NCBI GenBank assembly: GCA_907163375.1
Contig: CAJQUW010016896.1
Coordinates: 124,001 to 188,000, forward strand
Length of the DNA stretch: 64,000 nt
Direction of reading: 5' to 3'
DNA from: Prostheceraeus crozeri
Lineage: Eukaryota; Platyhelminthes; Polycladida; Euryleptidae
Positions 37,701-46,546 of the stretch are shown here, piece after piece. The notes below the pieces were generated by a model. That model was not told the DNA's origin and did not search any database. It worked only from the letters and a program-made list of their open reading frames with translations. A program made the position numbers and the translations under genes. Every line of letters begins with the position of its first letter. Position 1 is the first letter of the stretch.

Positions 37701-37891
37701 CCAACTACATTTTTATAGGCGACGGATAGGAGATTACGTTCTTCACTTGATAATTCTTCACCCTTTTGAGTGACTTTCTGCATGGCTGACGCCATGTCAT
37801 CATACCTTTCGGCTTGCTCTGCCAACTTGGCTATCTGAACAAGGGAATCCCTCTCTGTGATATCACTTGATGTAAGCCAACAAGTTGTCAT
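22655..37891 (-). CDS. 14-3-3 protein (zeta/beta-like), four coding exons
   Basis: 14-3-3 proteins are cytosolic dimers that bind phosphoserine/phosphothreonine motifs on many signalling partners. The four exons join in phase 0 to a 254-residue protein, within the usual 245-255: 37565-37891, 28129-28416, 25972-26067 and 22655-22708. All introns are GT-AG. Signature stretches [20 protein letters not shown] and [19 protein letters not shown] are present. The phosphate-binding residues of the zeta protein correspond to Lys60, Arg67, Arg138 and Tyr139, with no indels between them. The N-terminus ([19 protein letters not shown]) is about 11 residues longer than in zeta. An AG at 37855-37856 could instead be an acceptor for an upstream first exon, so the start is less certain than the rest. 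The acidic tail ([13 protein letters not shown]) varies in this family. Intron 1 (9.1 kb) and introns 2 and 3 are loaded with transposons. Confidence 0.95.
23147..23187 (-). other. Short relic related to the Naiad pseudo-LTR, hammerhead-like
   Basis: On the minus strand this reads TGTGGGAACGCTGATTAGTC and then CTCTTAAGGAT. The array units carry the related GGTGGGAACGC and TGTCCTCTTAAGGACA at the same spacing. The sequence CTGATTA, a hairpin and GGAT resembles a hammerhead core (CUGANGA, stem II) with the GAAA strand lost. It lies in 14-3-3 intron 3. Confidence 0.35.
23289..23365. repeat. Interrupted inverted repeat
   Basis: GCCAACCAG and CTGGTTGGC are 9-bp perfect arms, with an outer GGTTCG / CGAACC pair, separated by about 40 bases. 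It could be a small MITE core. No target duplication is identified. Confidence 0.45.
23890..24060 (-). pseudogene. hAT-like transposase fragment
   Basis: On the minus strand it reads [20 protein letters not shown], then [12 protein letters not shown], resembling the DN(C)xxMRGxKxG segment of hAT-type transposases and their domesticated relatives. An upstream in-sense piece ([12 protein letters not shown]) is in a neighbouring frame, so at least one frameshift is present. It is only about 55 residues, so the family call is tentative. Confidence 0.35.
24379..24518. repeat. 70-bp tandem duplication
   Basis: The block beginning GTTTGTACACTTTACTTC occurs twice in direct succession with only about three differences, indicating a recent local duplication inside 14-3-3 intron 3. 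The rest of that intron, from here to 25971, shows nothing supportable. Confidence 0.75.
25972..26067 (-). CDS. 14-3-3 coding exon 3
   Basis: 32 codons between the acceptor TTTTCTTTTCAG and the donor GTGAGT. Encodes [20 protein letters not shown] plus the following [11 protein letters not shown], the ninth helix region of the family. Confidence 0.96.
26610..27703 (-). mobile_element. 1.1-kb TIR element with 6-bp target duplication and a BED-like finger ORF
   Basis: Perfect 13-bp inverted ends CAGGCATGGGATT (26610-26622) and AATCCCATGCCTG (27691-27703) are flanked by the direct repeat CTCTAT (26604-26609 and 27704-27709). The CAGG end resembles hAT termini, but the duplication is 6 bp rather than 8. 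The only sizeable ORF is a zinc-finger protein on the minus strand. No DDE transposase domain is present. It is inserted in 14-3-3 intron 2 in the same orientation as the gene. Confidence 0.8.
26942..27331 (-). CDS. BED-like zinc-finger ORF inside a TIR element
   Basis: The ORF is 141 codons from 27367. A start at 27331 ([18 protein letters not shown]) is more likely because an upstream region that looks non-coding precedes it, giving 129 codons. The finger reads [10 protein letters not shown] and then [10 protein letters not shown], a C-x2-C...H-x5-H arrangement as in BED fingers at the N-terminus of hAT transposases. A basic C-terminal region ([20 protein letters not shown]) follows. Alone it would be a DNA-binding protein without a catalytic domain. 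It may be a relic of a split transposase or an accessory ORF. It is not part of the 14-3-3 reading. Confidence 0.55.
   Translation of the reverse strand: MEIDKGIKNAWKEAWLQEILPDGSMARDVFKKMPKPGIARCTLCSKYLNYAAEGLKTLKKHSKTQSHAKNRRKEQEHRRRILDEKKSTLNLHSLDVVSKAASKKMSSKILKRALKKHTSSLAKRAKISN
28129..28416 (-). CDS. 14-3-3 coding exon 2
   Basis: 96 codons between the acceptor TTGTTTCAG and the donor GTAAGT. Encodes the family signature [20 protein letters not shown] and [14 protein letters not shown]. Confidence 0.96.
29128..30081 (-). pseudogene. hAT transposase, C-terminal half, decayed
   Basis: Three overlapping minus-strand pieces occur in order. 30081-29755: [25 protein letters not shown] and PATTRWNSV. 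29755-29465: [19 protein letters not shown] through [11 protein letters not shown]. 29460-29128: WWKAGVWRL and [14 protein letters not shown]. These are the TRWNS block and the C-terminal dimerisation region of hAT transposases. Two frame changes separate the pieces, and the N-terminal finger and first catalytic part are missing. It lies in 14-3-3 intron 1. No TIRs could be matched. Confidence 0.8.
30082..31420. other. Intron sequence, only small inverted repeats
   Basis: CCATGTTTT / AAAACATGG near 30487-30515, and CTCCTCCGCAG / CTGCGGAGGAG near 31079 and 31320, are short inverted pairs. No gene is supported. Confidence 0.45.
31421..31505. mobile_element. Truncated copy of the 115-bp hAT-like MITE
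   Basis: Starts CAGGGATCGCAATTCA and follows the copy at 18604 through GAATTTGAAATATTTACAT, then diverges before the right terminus. The interior AAACGGAAAATCGGG words are shared. Confidence 0.65.
32084..33064 (+). CDS. Tc1-type (DD34E) transposase, nearly intact reading frame
   Basis: 326 codons, against about 340 for Tc1 transposases. The N-terminus has a helix-turn-helix pair ([19 protein letters not shown] and [16 protein letters not shown]) with a GRPRKT motif between them. The catalytic residues are in WSDEASV (Asp), FMDDNATCH (second Asp of the pair) and [11 protein letters not shown] (Glu), with 34 residues between the second Asp and Glu (DD34E). After ENVWSILKR the usual C-terminal block is altered, retaining only a weak match ([12 protein letters not shown]), and the normal end is absent. 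A left-end candidate (CAGATTGTTTCATAAAAAAT) lies near 31580, but no matching right end was found. It stands antisense to the 14-3-3 gene in intron 1. Probably inactive, but the domain up to the Glu is whole. Confidence 0.85.
   Translation: MNNNEIAFTKGKVSALLELGFSLRATSKRLNVPYTNVHRWHNDDFRLCRKEDSGRPRKTSKRRDRLILRFVKVDPSLSLTEMAGLDSSISKSTIRRRLIESNFKSCKRPSQIELSDQHTKRRLRWAMSHCHWRNQWDWVVWSDEASVRLKDSDGRLRLWMKSDQEIPRHLHRPRLQGGATLLIWAGIWTNGRSELHIQQGTMNCERYVNVLRMNIGQMTYQLGDPSTWLFMDDNATCHRSSRVKLCKSQLGLRTLSWTARSPDLNPIENVWSILKRSSSFTATYRWRITTYVTVTYVENHNKYISIRDRESLPMDITSMIDNCSVL
33065..34872. other. Intron stretch without supported features
   Basis: A 70-codon frame (33054-33266) directly after the Tc1 ORF has no recognisable motif. 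Around 34570-34670 there are several short copies of AATCGGC/GATTAATCGG words, perhaps a worn repeat. Confidence 0.4.
34873..34894. repeat. Perfect 10-bp hairpin
   Basis: CCCATCCTTA, two bases, TAAGGATGGG. It is a short, perfectly paired palindrome in 14-3-3 intron 1 with no run of U after it. Confidence 0.6.
34895..36245. other. Intron stretch without supported features
   Basis: No coding region or mobile element could be supported. Minus-strand frames near 35402-35852 lack recognisable motifs. Confidence 0.4.
36246..36513. repeat. Tandem duplication of about 120-145 bp
   Basis: The block CCGACAGAGCGCTG...GATGAATAACAAAAT occurs twice in succession. The second copy has about 20 extra bases (around TGTACTTGTTGCAACATG). 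Otherwise the copies are close to identical, so it is a recent local duplication. Confidence 0.75.
36514..37564. other. 5'-proximal part of 14-3-3 intron 1
   Basis: No repeat or ORF supported. It ends at the donor GTAAAT of coding exon 1. Confidence 0.5.
37565..37891 (-). CDS. 14-3-3 coding exon 1
   Basis: 109 codons from ATG (37889-37891) to CTG followed by the donor GTAAAT. Includes the dimer helices ([11 protein letters not shown]) and the first half of the binding groove ([14 protein letters not shown]). A CACAG acceptor-like site at 37855-37859 allows an alternative model with a separate first exon. Confidence 0.93.
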
Positions 37892-38859
37892 TTTACCTCG
37901 AGTTGATTCACTAACGCAAGAAATGGTAAGCACAGGTGATCGAAAGACTGACTGAAAAATTTATATTTTGCGCTAAATATCGAATGCAAAATTATAGATC
38001 CATTGACTTACAATATTGCTTCTAAATGAGATTTATTTTGGTTAAATTGATCGTTTTCAAATTATATTTGTTATAAAATTAAAATTTATTGGCAGTTCTT
38101 CTGAATATCATAACCAATTCATAGCAAACTAAAAATGCTGAAGGTCATTTAGTATTTATAAGCAAAAGAATTGGAATGCTTTGGCTGATAAAACAGGACA
38201 TTTTGGAAAAGTCCAATATCTAGAATGCATGGAGGTTGATTGACCTTCAATTGCTTAAACAAGATGCTTAATATATTTCCATTCTTCTGATAAATCATGT
38301 GTCGAGCTTTGAAATTGTGAATTAGAGAGTATTATTGTTACCAGCATATCAGGATAAAGAAATGAATGATGCTCTTGTGCGCCTAGCTGTGTCGGAAGAG
38401 TGATTCTCATACATCGCTTTACTCAAAGTTGCAAAGTTAACTTTCAACAATCGAGACTCCTACTCGCTCCTACTCATGCATTCATCTCAACATTGATAGC
38501 GTTCGCATCCACTGCGAAAAATGAATGAAGAAATCTCTGCCACAATTGCTCTATTATTACTTTATATTCTCCATATTCGTACTCTATGCATTTCTAACTC
38601 GCTCTGAATAGCGGAATAGACCATTTCATTTTCGGGCTCTTCATCTAGTCAGTAGGCCTAGTGTTGGTCTGTTTCAAAATTCAAGACATCGACATCATAG
38701 AATATGTGCTGAATTGCCAATCTTCACAAAATACTTACTCGATGATTGACACAACTCATAGAAAATAACTCTTTTTTGAAGTTTCATCCAAATATGTATT
38801 TGATGTATTTGAGATTTGAAACTAGCAAGTTATTGACCATGGGTCAGGTGTTCACTCGA
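37892..38859. other. Upstream of the 14-3-3 start
   Basis: May hold the 5' untranslated region and promoter of the 14-3-3 gene, or another intron if a separate first exon exists. No TATA box or initiator can be assigned with confidence. Confidence 0.3.
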
Positions 38860-39085
38860 CCTGAGGTCACATTCGGTGTTTTGGTAACACCTACACCATA
38901 GACATCAAAAAACGGAGTCCGAGAGTTCACTCCAGGTTACACTCACACCACCGGAGTTACTCCACAGGTAACCCAGGTGTGAGTGCTTGCTCAACCCGAG
39001 TTCATGTCCGATGTCAGGTTTACACTTACCTACCCTGAAGTCAACATTGGAGTGAGACGAACACTTTCACCGAATGTGAACTCAC
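38860..39085. mobile_element. Candidate MITE with imperfect inverted ends
   Basis: TGAGGTCACATTCGGTG near 38860 and CACCGAATGTGAACTCA near 39069 form an inverted pair about 190 bp apart. Between them words such as GAGTTCAC, GGTAAC and AGTGTGAG recur in both orientations. No clear target duplication. Confidence 0.5.
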
Positions 39086-39224
39086 ATGATAGTTGCACTA
39101 TAATCACACGCGTTATCACCTAGAGACACTTGTCAACCACTGCCATTGGCCTAGAAATAGTCGCATGAGCAATTCCAAGCTTTTCATTAGTTGTTAATTT
39201 CCCAACTAAATCCCCCTCCATATA

Positions 39225-39334
39225 TGACGCGACCATAGACATCCGATGTCTATGGACGCGACCATAGAAATCAGCTGATGATCTTTCTAGCTTAATACAG
39301 TAAAACAATCTGATTTCTATGTTTCTATGGTTGC
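39225..39334. repeat. Cluster of short palindromes
   Basis: CATAGACATC, one base, GATGTCTATG (39234-39254) is a perfect hairpin. Immediately after it, CATAGAAATCAG and CTGATTTCTATG are inverted about 35 bp apart. CCATAGACATC also occurs near 38893. Together these look like overlapping MITE ends. Confidence 0.5.
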
Positions 39335-40992
39335 TAGAATAAAAAATATAACAGTATTAATTTAAAATTGCGAAAAGTAGCGGATTTGCACGAGTGGACT
39401 GCCTGCCACTTGGCCATGAGATGTATTAAAGAATGTATTATTGAAACAAACGCCTAATGTAGCAAATAACTAGTAGTTACTAATGACTTTGTTAGATATA
39501 TAAGATTTCTGTTCATACCAAGGGGTTTCATTCGATAGTTGAAGAATTGCTCAATTATGAGAAAACTGCAAAAAATATTTCAAATTCTAGTGCTAATAAT
39601 TTTGCTATCAACTGATTGCCCTCGCATTTTCCGATTAGGATGAAATTAGAGGGAGCAGTAAAATTTGGAATGAAAATAAATGGTGAAAAATACAGTGAAT
39701 TTGGGAAATAGATAATGGACATATTAGGAGGTATCACATAAAAGTGGTGGACAAAATTGTGATAATTGGTGAAATAAAGAAAGTGAACAGTATGAAGTAA
39801 TTATGAGTCCGAATTTCGAACTAGAGGAAATTTTTGAAAGATCATATTGCTGAAAAGACATCAGTCAATTCAATATAAATTTTAGATGAACTGTATTGCT
39901 AAAAAGCCGATTAGAAAAACACATTTTTGGGGAAAACAATTTGGAAATCAGTGATATTTCCATCAATCCTGCATGAAATGAGGACTATCCGATTACCAAA
40001 AAATTCTACAGGTGCACTCCGGAGGCTTTCTGGTTTCCATTTTGTTGCATAGGCTGATCGAAGGTCTGATGGACTACTTGAATCAGTCCCCTCAAAGATC
40101 CCTTAACACAGGATGTCTACATAGTCCTAAAACCCGAAAAACCGGTCTAGAAGTCCTATTATCATCAAGAGTCTTAACCAGCTTTTTGGAATGAGATGTC
40201 AGTATTGTGTTTTGCAAATTTCAAAAACATGGAATCTCCCAGTGCCCGAGTTTTTCATCAAAATAATATCTGTTTTATTTTCAAGTTGGTGAAGCGAATG
40301 TATTGTCAAATTGTTCAATAATTTGTAATTCTGATGTGCGGCATTTTTATGGTTGTTGAAGTTGTCATTGATTGTCGGACTTACTTGAATAGCCAATGTA
40401 TTAGAATGACACTTCAAAAAGATGAAGAGACCAGTCTTGTTTTCGTAGATTTGGTTTTTGTTTCTCATGCATCTTCATTCATCACCTGATTAGAATGGAG
40501 GCTACTTTTATTTTGAACTCAGCATCTATGAATTTTACTGTCAAATCTGTCAATCTCCTATAATAAATGTTTATCGCCCGTGCGGGCTCCGGCGTAGAAT
40601 GGAACAGATCTATCTCGGCGGAAGGCGACTATTACAGCGAATGATTGGTAGGCTGGAATTAGTCAGCATCTGAATCTCTGCAGTGTAGTGCTCACTTCAC
40701 TAAATCGAAGATTTTACGCAGTTGGGTCCTGTTGTCATGACGAGGAATTATTTTTAGAGATGTCGCGATTTCTTGCATTGACAGCCCTCCGTTAGAGGGT
40801 TCAGGGTTTGCAGATTGCACATTCAGTAGGAAATTGTAGAGAATTGACATTTTCAGCGCCAATCTTGGCAGCTATTCATCGACATTTTCAGTCAGATTTA
40901 GAGAATTCAAAAGTTTCATATTGATTGAAAGACATATTCGGAATTCTCTTTAATTTATTTGAACTTTTCGGGATTCATGCTCAACCACATGT
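39335..40992. other. No supported feature
   Basis: AT-rich. An 89-codon minus-strand frame at 40199-40468 was examined and matches nothing I recognise. Confidence 0.45.
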
Positions 40993-41111
40993 TCTATACA
41001 GGACTGCCACTCTTCCGGTTTTAACCAGAATTCAGGCTTTTTTTAAACTTAACTAAGTAGTGAGAAAATGTTACACCAATGAACAAATAATTTGCTTTAA
41101 GCAGCTTTCTT

Positions 41112-41865
41112 GAGATCGTTATGAGACCCTTTTAGATTGTGAAGGGCCCTTTTGACATCGTGAGGGGGCCCTTTTTGAGATTGTGAAGGGGCCCTTTTGA
41201 CATCGTGAGGGAGCCTTTTTAAGATTGTGAAGGGTCCCTTTTAAGATTGTGAAGGGGCCCACTTAAGATTGTGAAGGGTCCCTTTTGAGATTGTGAAGGG
41301 GCCCTTTTGACATCGTGAGGGGCCCTTTTGACATCGTGAGAGGCCCATAAAGATTGTGAGGGGCCCTTTTAAGATCGTGAAGAGGCCCACTTAAGATTGT
41401 GAAGGGCCTTTTGAGATTGTAAAGGGCCCTTTTGACATCGTGAGGGGGCCCTTTTGAGATTGTGAAGGGGCCCACTTAAGATTGTGAAGGGTCCCTTTTG
41501 AGATTGTGAGGGGCCCTTTTGACATCGTGAGGGGGCCTTTTGAGATTGTGAAGGGGGCCTTTTGACATCGTGAGTGTGCCCTTCAAGATTGTGTGAGGTA
41601 CTCTTGAGATAGTTATGAGGCCCTTTTAAATTGTGAAGGGGCTCTTTTAAGATTGTGAAGGGGCCCCTTTGACATCGTGAGGGGGCCCTTTGAGATCGTG
41701 AAGGATCCCTTTTCACATCGTGAGGAGGCCCTCTTGAGATCATGAGGGTTTCTTTTAGATTGTGAAGGTGCCCTTTTGGCATCGTGATGGGCCCTCTTGA
41801 TATTGTGTGGGGACCCTTTTAGATAATGAAGGAGCCTATTCAGCTCGTGAAGGGGCCCTTCAATT
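41112..41865. repeat. Minisatellite of 22-25 bp units containing GGGCCC
   Basis: About 30 tandem units alternate two kinds: GAGATTGTGAAGGGGCCCTT and GACATCGTGAGGGGGCCCTT. Many carry the palindrome GGGCCC. Minus-strand frames through it (NLKRAPSRCQKGP-like) are a by-product of the repeat. The array sits near the left end of the 3.3-kb TIR element, so it may be subterminal repeats of that transposon. Confidence 0.88.
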
Positions 41866-43289
41866 TTAAACAATCACGGAATTCAAAGCAGGTACTTTCT
41901 AAAAATCCTCGTGACCCTTGATCAGAAGATCCTTCTACAATTGCAAGTCACTGATTCCTTCGTCAATCATGAACAAACAGGACTCAACTCAAGTGATCAA
42001 GATTCCGAAATAAGAAATAATTTTAGGTGGGAATGCTTGACGAAATAGTTGTACTACGTTCGTATGGAGTAGATTATGAATTGAGTTTTGATTGCTTTGA
42101 TGCTCTACAAAATGCGCCTTTCAAGAGGCGTGCTGGAAAAAGAATAATATGAAAGATATATCTACCAAAAGTTTCATGAATACAAGGGAGTGACAAATGA
42201 ATGTGCGATTACCTGTTGCAAAAGCGGTTAAAGTCCGGCTAAGACACTAATGAAAATTGAAATCTTGCAAGCAACTGCATAGGTGACAAGCATTTCCTTT
42301 CGTATTGATGCTATGTTTACTTATGCCATGGCGTCTGAGCTTCAATCAAGTAGCTGTTACAATCTTGTTTAAAATTTTTTTAGATGTCATTGTTTTTTCA
42401 TTTCTTATGTTTGAAATACAAGAGATGAGAGAAAGGTTTGATTTGAAGCATTGCCGGACCTACAAGGACTTTTCAGTCGGAACTGCAAACGTTTTTGGCT
42501 TCTTAGCCGTCATCATTACAATGTACCCTATAGTAAGGAATCAGCAACTCACCGTGCCAACCATCAGTAGGTTGATGTGCTTGGAAATTCGGCAGCTCAC
42601 TTTTGTGCTATATGCATCCCTGTTTGTAAATATCAATTTTTGAAGACGAGCATCTAGACAATGAGATTTCAACTACATGCATTTCATCAATTGTAGACGT
42701 CTGTAGTTCGTATGAAGATTTATCTGCATATGAGTTTCTGACTATTTACAAGCATACTGACTGCACGGCTAAAATTCCAGAAAAGTTAGCACACTACTTT
42801 TCGTAATGGCTTAAATCAAATAGGTTATCTCTCTCATCTCTTGCCTTTTTCCTTTTGTGGTCTGAGTATCATTTTAGACTAAATATCATATTGACTAGCA
42901 TGGTGTCTGTAATGTGCGATAGTTTTTAGTCGTCAATTCATGCTGTGTGACATGGATTAATTGCTTTTGTGTAACGTGGCGGATGATGCTTTACTTTGAA
43001 CTTTGTTTATGATATAATTTTCTTTCCTGTTAATATAGAGAGGATATCACACAGTGAGCCCCAACGTCACTTTCTTATCAATTCCCAATTCTCTCACTGA
43101 TCATTTCTAAGTTTTTAACTCAATGATGACTTCTTCAAGTTATTTATCATTCAAAAGAAAGCAGTTGTTAACACTAGTAACACTGACAATTTATTTTCTT
43201 CTTGCTTACCATTTGCCCGATCACAATCTAACTCTTCGGTCAGCAGCGCAAGAGCATGTCTCCACACAATCGCTCGTCAATCTGGTGAA
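41866..43289. other. Interior of the 3.3-kb TIR element, no gene supported
   Basis: The 112-codon plus frame at 42305-42643 is hydrophobic but matches nothing I know. No transposase motif was seen. Confidence 0.4.
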
Positions 43290-43760
43290 AAACGGTGCAA
43301 ATTTTGTTTTCCAGTTCATCCAAATGCACAGGATGATTCCAATTCACCATTTCCTTGACGTGTCCAATCGAAAAAAGTCACAAGGCATAAAATGTGGCAA
43401 TATTGGAAGCCATTCCATGGGCTGTCATCACGGTCAATCCATGATTTAGGAAAATGATTGTTTAAATAATCTACGATCGGTCGGTCGGTAGTAGTGTGCT
43501 GGCACTCCATCCTGCATGAAGATACTCTTATCCTCAGTGACATCCGGTATCACTTTATACAGTATGAAAAGGATGTTTTTACCATTCAATGTCAGTTTCT
43601 CGAAAGAAAAATGGCTCAATTGCGCTTCATAAGGAAATGCCAGCCCATGCATTTAGACTGCGTTGATCCATGGATTTTGTGTTAAGGTATTTGTTGTGAC
43701 CAGACAGCTCTGCAGAAGCAGTCTTTCAAACATCGAACAGCTGAACTACAATTTCCATTG
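43290..43760 (-). pseudogene. mariner-like transposase relic
   Basis: On the minus strand, SIFMQDGVPAHYYRP reads as the second catalytic Asp region and YLNNHFPKSWIDRD as the segment that follows in this group. An upstream piece (LNAWAGIS, PFFFRETDIE) fits the W-x-G and GPxFF blocks. The pieces lie in different frames with several stops. The WIxRD wording is close to the DD41D transposase at 15878-16923, but the spacing to a third Asp cannot be read. Confidence 0.6.
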
Positions 43761-44516
43761 GTTTCATGAAAAATCTTATCAATAAAGACGAGATCTTGTA
43801 TCGTGTGACGTCTTGGCATGATTAATAGAAAATGACAGGTGCACGAGAATAATGCCTTTTAATTTTGAATGTAAAATTTTTGAACAAAATGAAAAAGTTT
43901 ATTTTTGAAACAGTTAAGCTGATTAATCGTGCTGATTTTGCGTTATGGGAGGGGGAGGAGTCTCAGTAATACATTCTATCTAGCCTTCAAAAGCAGCTCT
44001 TTTGAAAATAGTAGTTTTCCGAGTCATGCATTCTAGTGAACCTGGTAAAAGCTGATGACTGAAAAAGCACAAGTAACAATATTATGCCATTTATTTACTT
44101 GCTGACTGAGGATTCATTAGCATCTTTATTGCAGCAGACCCAACTTCTGTCTTAGCGGTTTCAAAACTAATCAGATTGTGGGATATCGAATGATCGTAAT
44201 TTTTTTACTTTAAGGGGGCCACGGCTACGCATTTTTGGGGGCCCTTCTGATTTGACTTTCCGGTTTTTACTTTTGATAAGAGTGGCAGCCCTGTCTATAG
44301 TGAGGCTCTGTAAATAACGGAGAATATAATCGGTGCGTGACGATAATTTTCAGTCCAGCACTTGTCTGACTTTTTATACAGAAATCCCACTTTTTCTGAA
44401 CCGGGCCCATCTAGCTACTAACTTACCTAGGTGACGAAGGTGCAGACCTGAAAACTTCAGTTTGAACTAGCATATTCTCCTTATATTCAGTTAACTATGG
44501 CATATATGTCATATCT

Positions 44517-44519
<3 letters not shown>

Positions 44520-44577
<58 letters not shown>
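44520..44577. repeat. (TA)n microsatellite, left
   Basis: About 29 uninterrupted TA units abutting the left arm of the Penelope-like element. A second (TA)n tract lies at its right end (46769-46806), so the element inserted into, or carried, a TA tract. Confidence 0.95.
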
Positions 44578-44581
<4 letters not shown>

Positions 44582-44904
44582 CAAAGAAAAAAAGCAATCT
44601 TGTGATAATTTGCTTTTATCCAAACGCGTTTCAGAGCGTTACAGTCTCCTTTGTCAATGGATTGATGTAAAACAAGGTAAAATCATTTTTATATGAGATG
44701 AAATGAAATGAACACTGTTAAAATGGCGTCAAATGGCAATGTACAGATGAAACAGAAAAAGGACAGACATGAAATGACGTAGTTTGAATCCAATGACATA
44801 GCTATAGATTTAGCAGAAGTGGAAAGGAACCGTCTCTATTGTTCAGCAAATTATTATTGTTTTTAATCAGAATCGATTCGAGAATTTTGTGATTGTTGGT
44901 GCAC
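44578..44904 (-). repeat. Left inverted arm of the Penelope-like element
   Basis: Inverted copy of 46444-46768 with few differences, running from the (TA)n border to GGTGCAC. It includes an inverted copy of the coding tail and a hammerhead-like motif on the minus strand. Confidence 0.93.
44618..44662 (-). ncRNA. Hammerhead-ribozyme-like motif, left arm
   Basis: Identical motif in the inverted left arm, on the minus strand: stem I TGGAT/ATCCA, core TTGACAA, stem II and GAAA as in the right-arm copy. A transcript reading through from one arm would carry one motif in sense and one in antisense. Confidence 0.62.
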
Positions 44905-45083
44905 AAAATTTATACATCTCCAAATTTGATAAAGGCGATGGCATTGTCATCGATTCTAAAGACACGTATCTGAGGAAAATGCTATCATTGCTCTGAGATA
45001 GTAAACGGTTCAAACAATATGTTCCTGATAAGAGAGCGAAGAAAAATCCCCACATTGTTGAGGAAGATAAGCTTAATCGGAAG

Positions 45084-46546
45084 TTGAGTAAGCTCAAAAA
45101 AGATGGTTGTATCTCCGATGCCATTTTTCAGGCTATCAAAGCCAAAGGTTCCCAACCAGCAAGATTGTATGGTCTTCCTAAAGCCCATAAAGATTCTAAG
45201 AATCCTCCTTATCGTCCAATTCTCAGTATGAAAAACTCTTATCTCTCCAACATTGCCTCTTGGCTTGACTCTGTTTTAAAAAAGCACATACCAAAAACTT
45301 ATAACGTCAAGGACAGTTTTGAATTTTTGGATTGCTTAAAGAACGTCGAAGTTGAACCTAAAAATAATGTTTACATGTGCAGCTATGATGTCTCTGCTCT
45401 GTTCACCTGCATTCCTGCCGACCGTACTATTGATTACATCATCTCTAACATAGCTGAAAATGAGCTTCCAGTCTCCAAGCGCACAATGCGGGAGCTGCTT
45501 AACTTAGCTTGCAAAGATGTAGTGTTTTCTTTTAATAATCAACTTTACAGACAAATTGACGGCATGTCTATGGGTTCAAATTTAGGCCCTACTATGGCCA
45601 TCTTTTGCCATGAGTTTGGTAGAATCCTAATTTGAAAAGTTTTCAGGAAACAAGTTTGTCTTTTATAAAAGATATGTTGACGATTGTTTCGCTATATTCA
45701 AGACTCCTGCTGATGCCAAAGAGTTCTTTGAATTTATAAACACGTTGGATAATGACATCAAATTTACCATGGACGATGAGAGGTATTTGTTTCCTTGATA
45801 TCATGATCAAACGTGAAGATAGTCAGTTTGCTACTTCATGGTATCAAAAGGAGACAAATACTGAGGTTTATACTCCTAGTTGTTCTCACGCTCCAATACA
45901 GTACAAATTGGCTGCTATGCGTTTGCTGTTGTATCGTGCTAGGCGCATTTCGTCAAATTCTGAGATTTATCAAAATTCTTGCTTGAAAATCAAGACAATT
46001 TTTATTGATAATGGGTATGATGAACATACCATAGACAAAGTTAAAGCGAAAGTTGACAATCAGTTTGGAGTTGAAAAAGAGGCAAAACCTGAAAATTTGA
46101 AAATCATCAATTGGCAATTTCCTTTTATCCGTGAGAAAGCGCCTGTTCTGAAAAGCAGAATACATGAGCTAAACAAATTGTTACCAAGCAATGTAAAAAT
46201 CAGAGCGGTCTTTCAAACGTTGAAGACCAGCATGTTCTTTAGAAATAAAGATATTATTCCCTCCGACTTGAAATCAAAATGTACGTATTCGTACACCTGT
46301 GGACAATGTGAATATGTCTATATCGGGGAGACTTCTAGACATTTTATTACTCGGATCTCAGAGCACATGAAGGGGTACCCAGTACCCACTGAAATATCAG
46401 TTCATCCACACGCGCTAGAGAGAAAGAATTTTAAAGTCATTGCGTGCACCAATAATCACAAGATTCTCGAATCGATTCTGATTAAAAACAATAATAATTT
46501 GCTGAACAATAGAGACGGTTCCTTTCCACTTCTGCTAAATCTATAG
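45084..46546 (+). pseudogene. Penelope-like reverse transcriptase with C-terminal GIY-YIG nuclease, broken
   Basis: Copies element RNA into DNA at a nick made by its GIY-YIG domain, as in known Penelope elements. Two long open pieces cover 45084-45635 (fingers and palm, motifs A and B) and 45752-46546 (thumb, linker and GIY-YIG). The YVDD box falls between them. The Cys pair before the YIG strand (CGQC) and the R-x3-EH pattern are present. The N-terminal portion found in full-length relatives is absent. About two breaks. Confidence 0.88.

Larger units (their letters stand above)
40999..44293. mobile_element. 3.3-kb TIR element with 6-bp target duplication
   Basis: Inverted ends CAGGACTGCCACTCTT (40999-41014) and AAGAGTGGCAGCCCTG (44278-44293) match at 15 of 16 bases. 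They are flanked by the direct repeat TCTATA at 40993-40998 and 44294-44299. It has the same end type (CAGG) and duplication length as the element at 26610-27703. It contains a GGGCCC minisatellite (41112-41865) and a mariner relic (43290-43760) and no recognisable transposase of its own, so it is a large nonautonomous derivative. Confidence 0.72.

Noticed and set aside
41263-41873. Proline/serine-rich minus-strand proteins of 70-137 codons
   Set aside because: They are translations of the GGGCCC minisatellite in three frames.
42305-42643. 112-codon hydrophobic plus-strand frame
   Set aside because: No signature, not flanked by splice sites, and inside a transposon of noncoding look.
43123-43449. 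108-codon plus-strand frame
   Set aside because: Antisense to the mariner-like relic.
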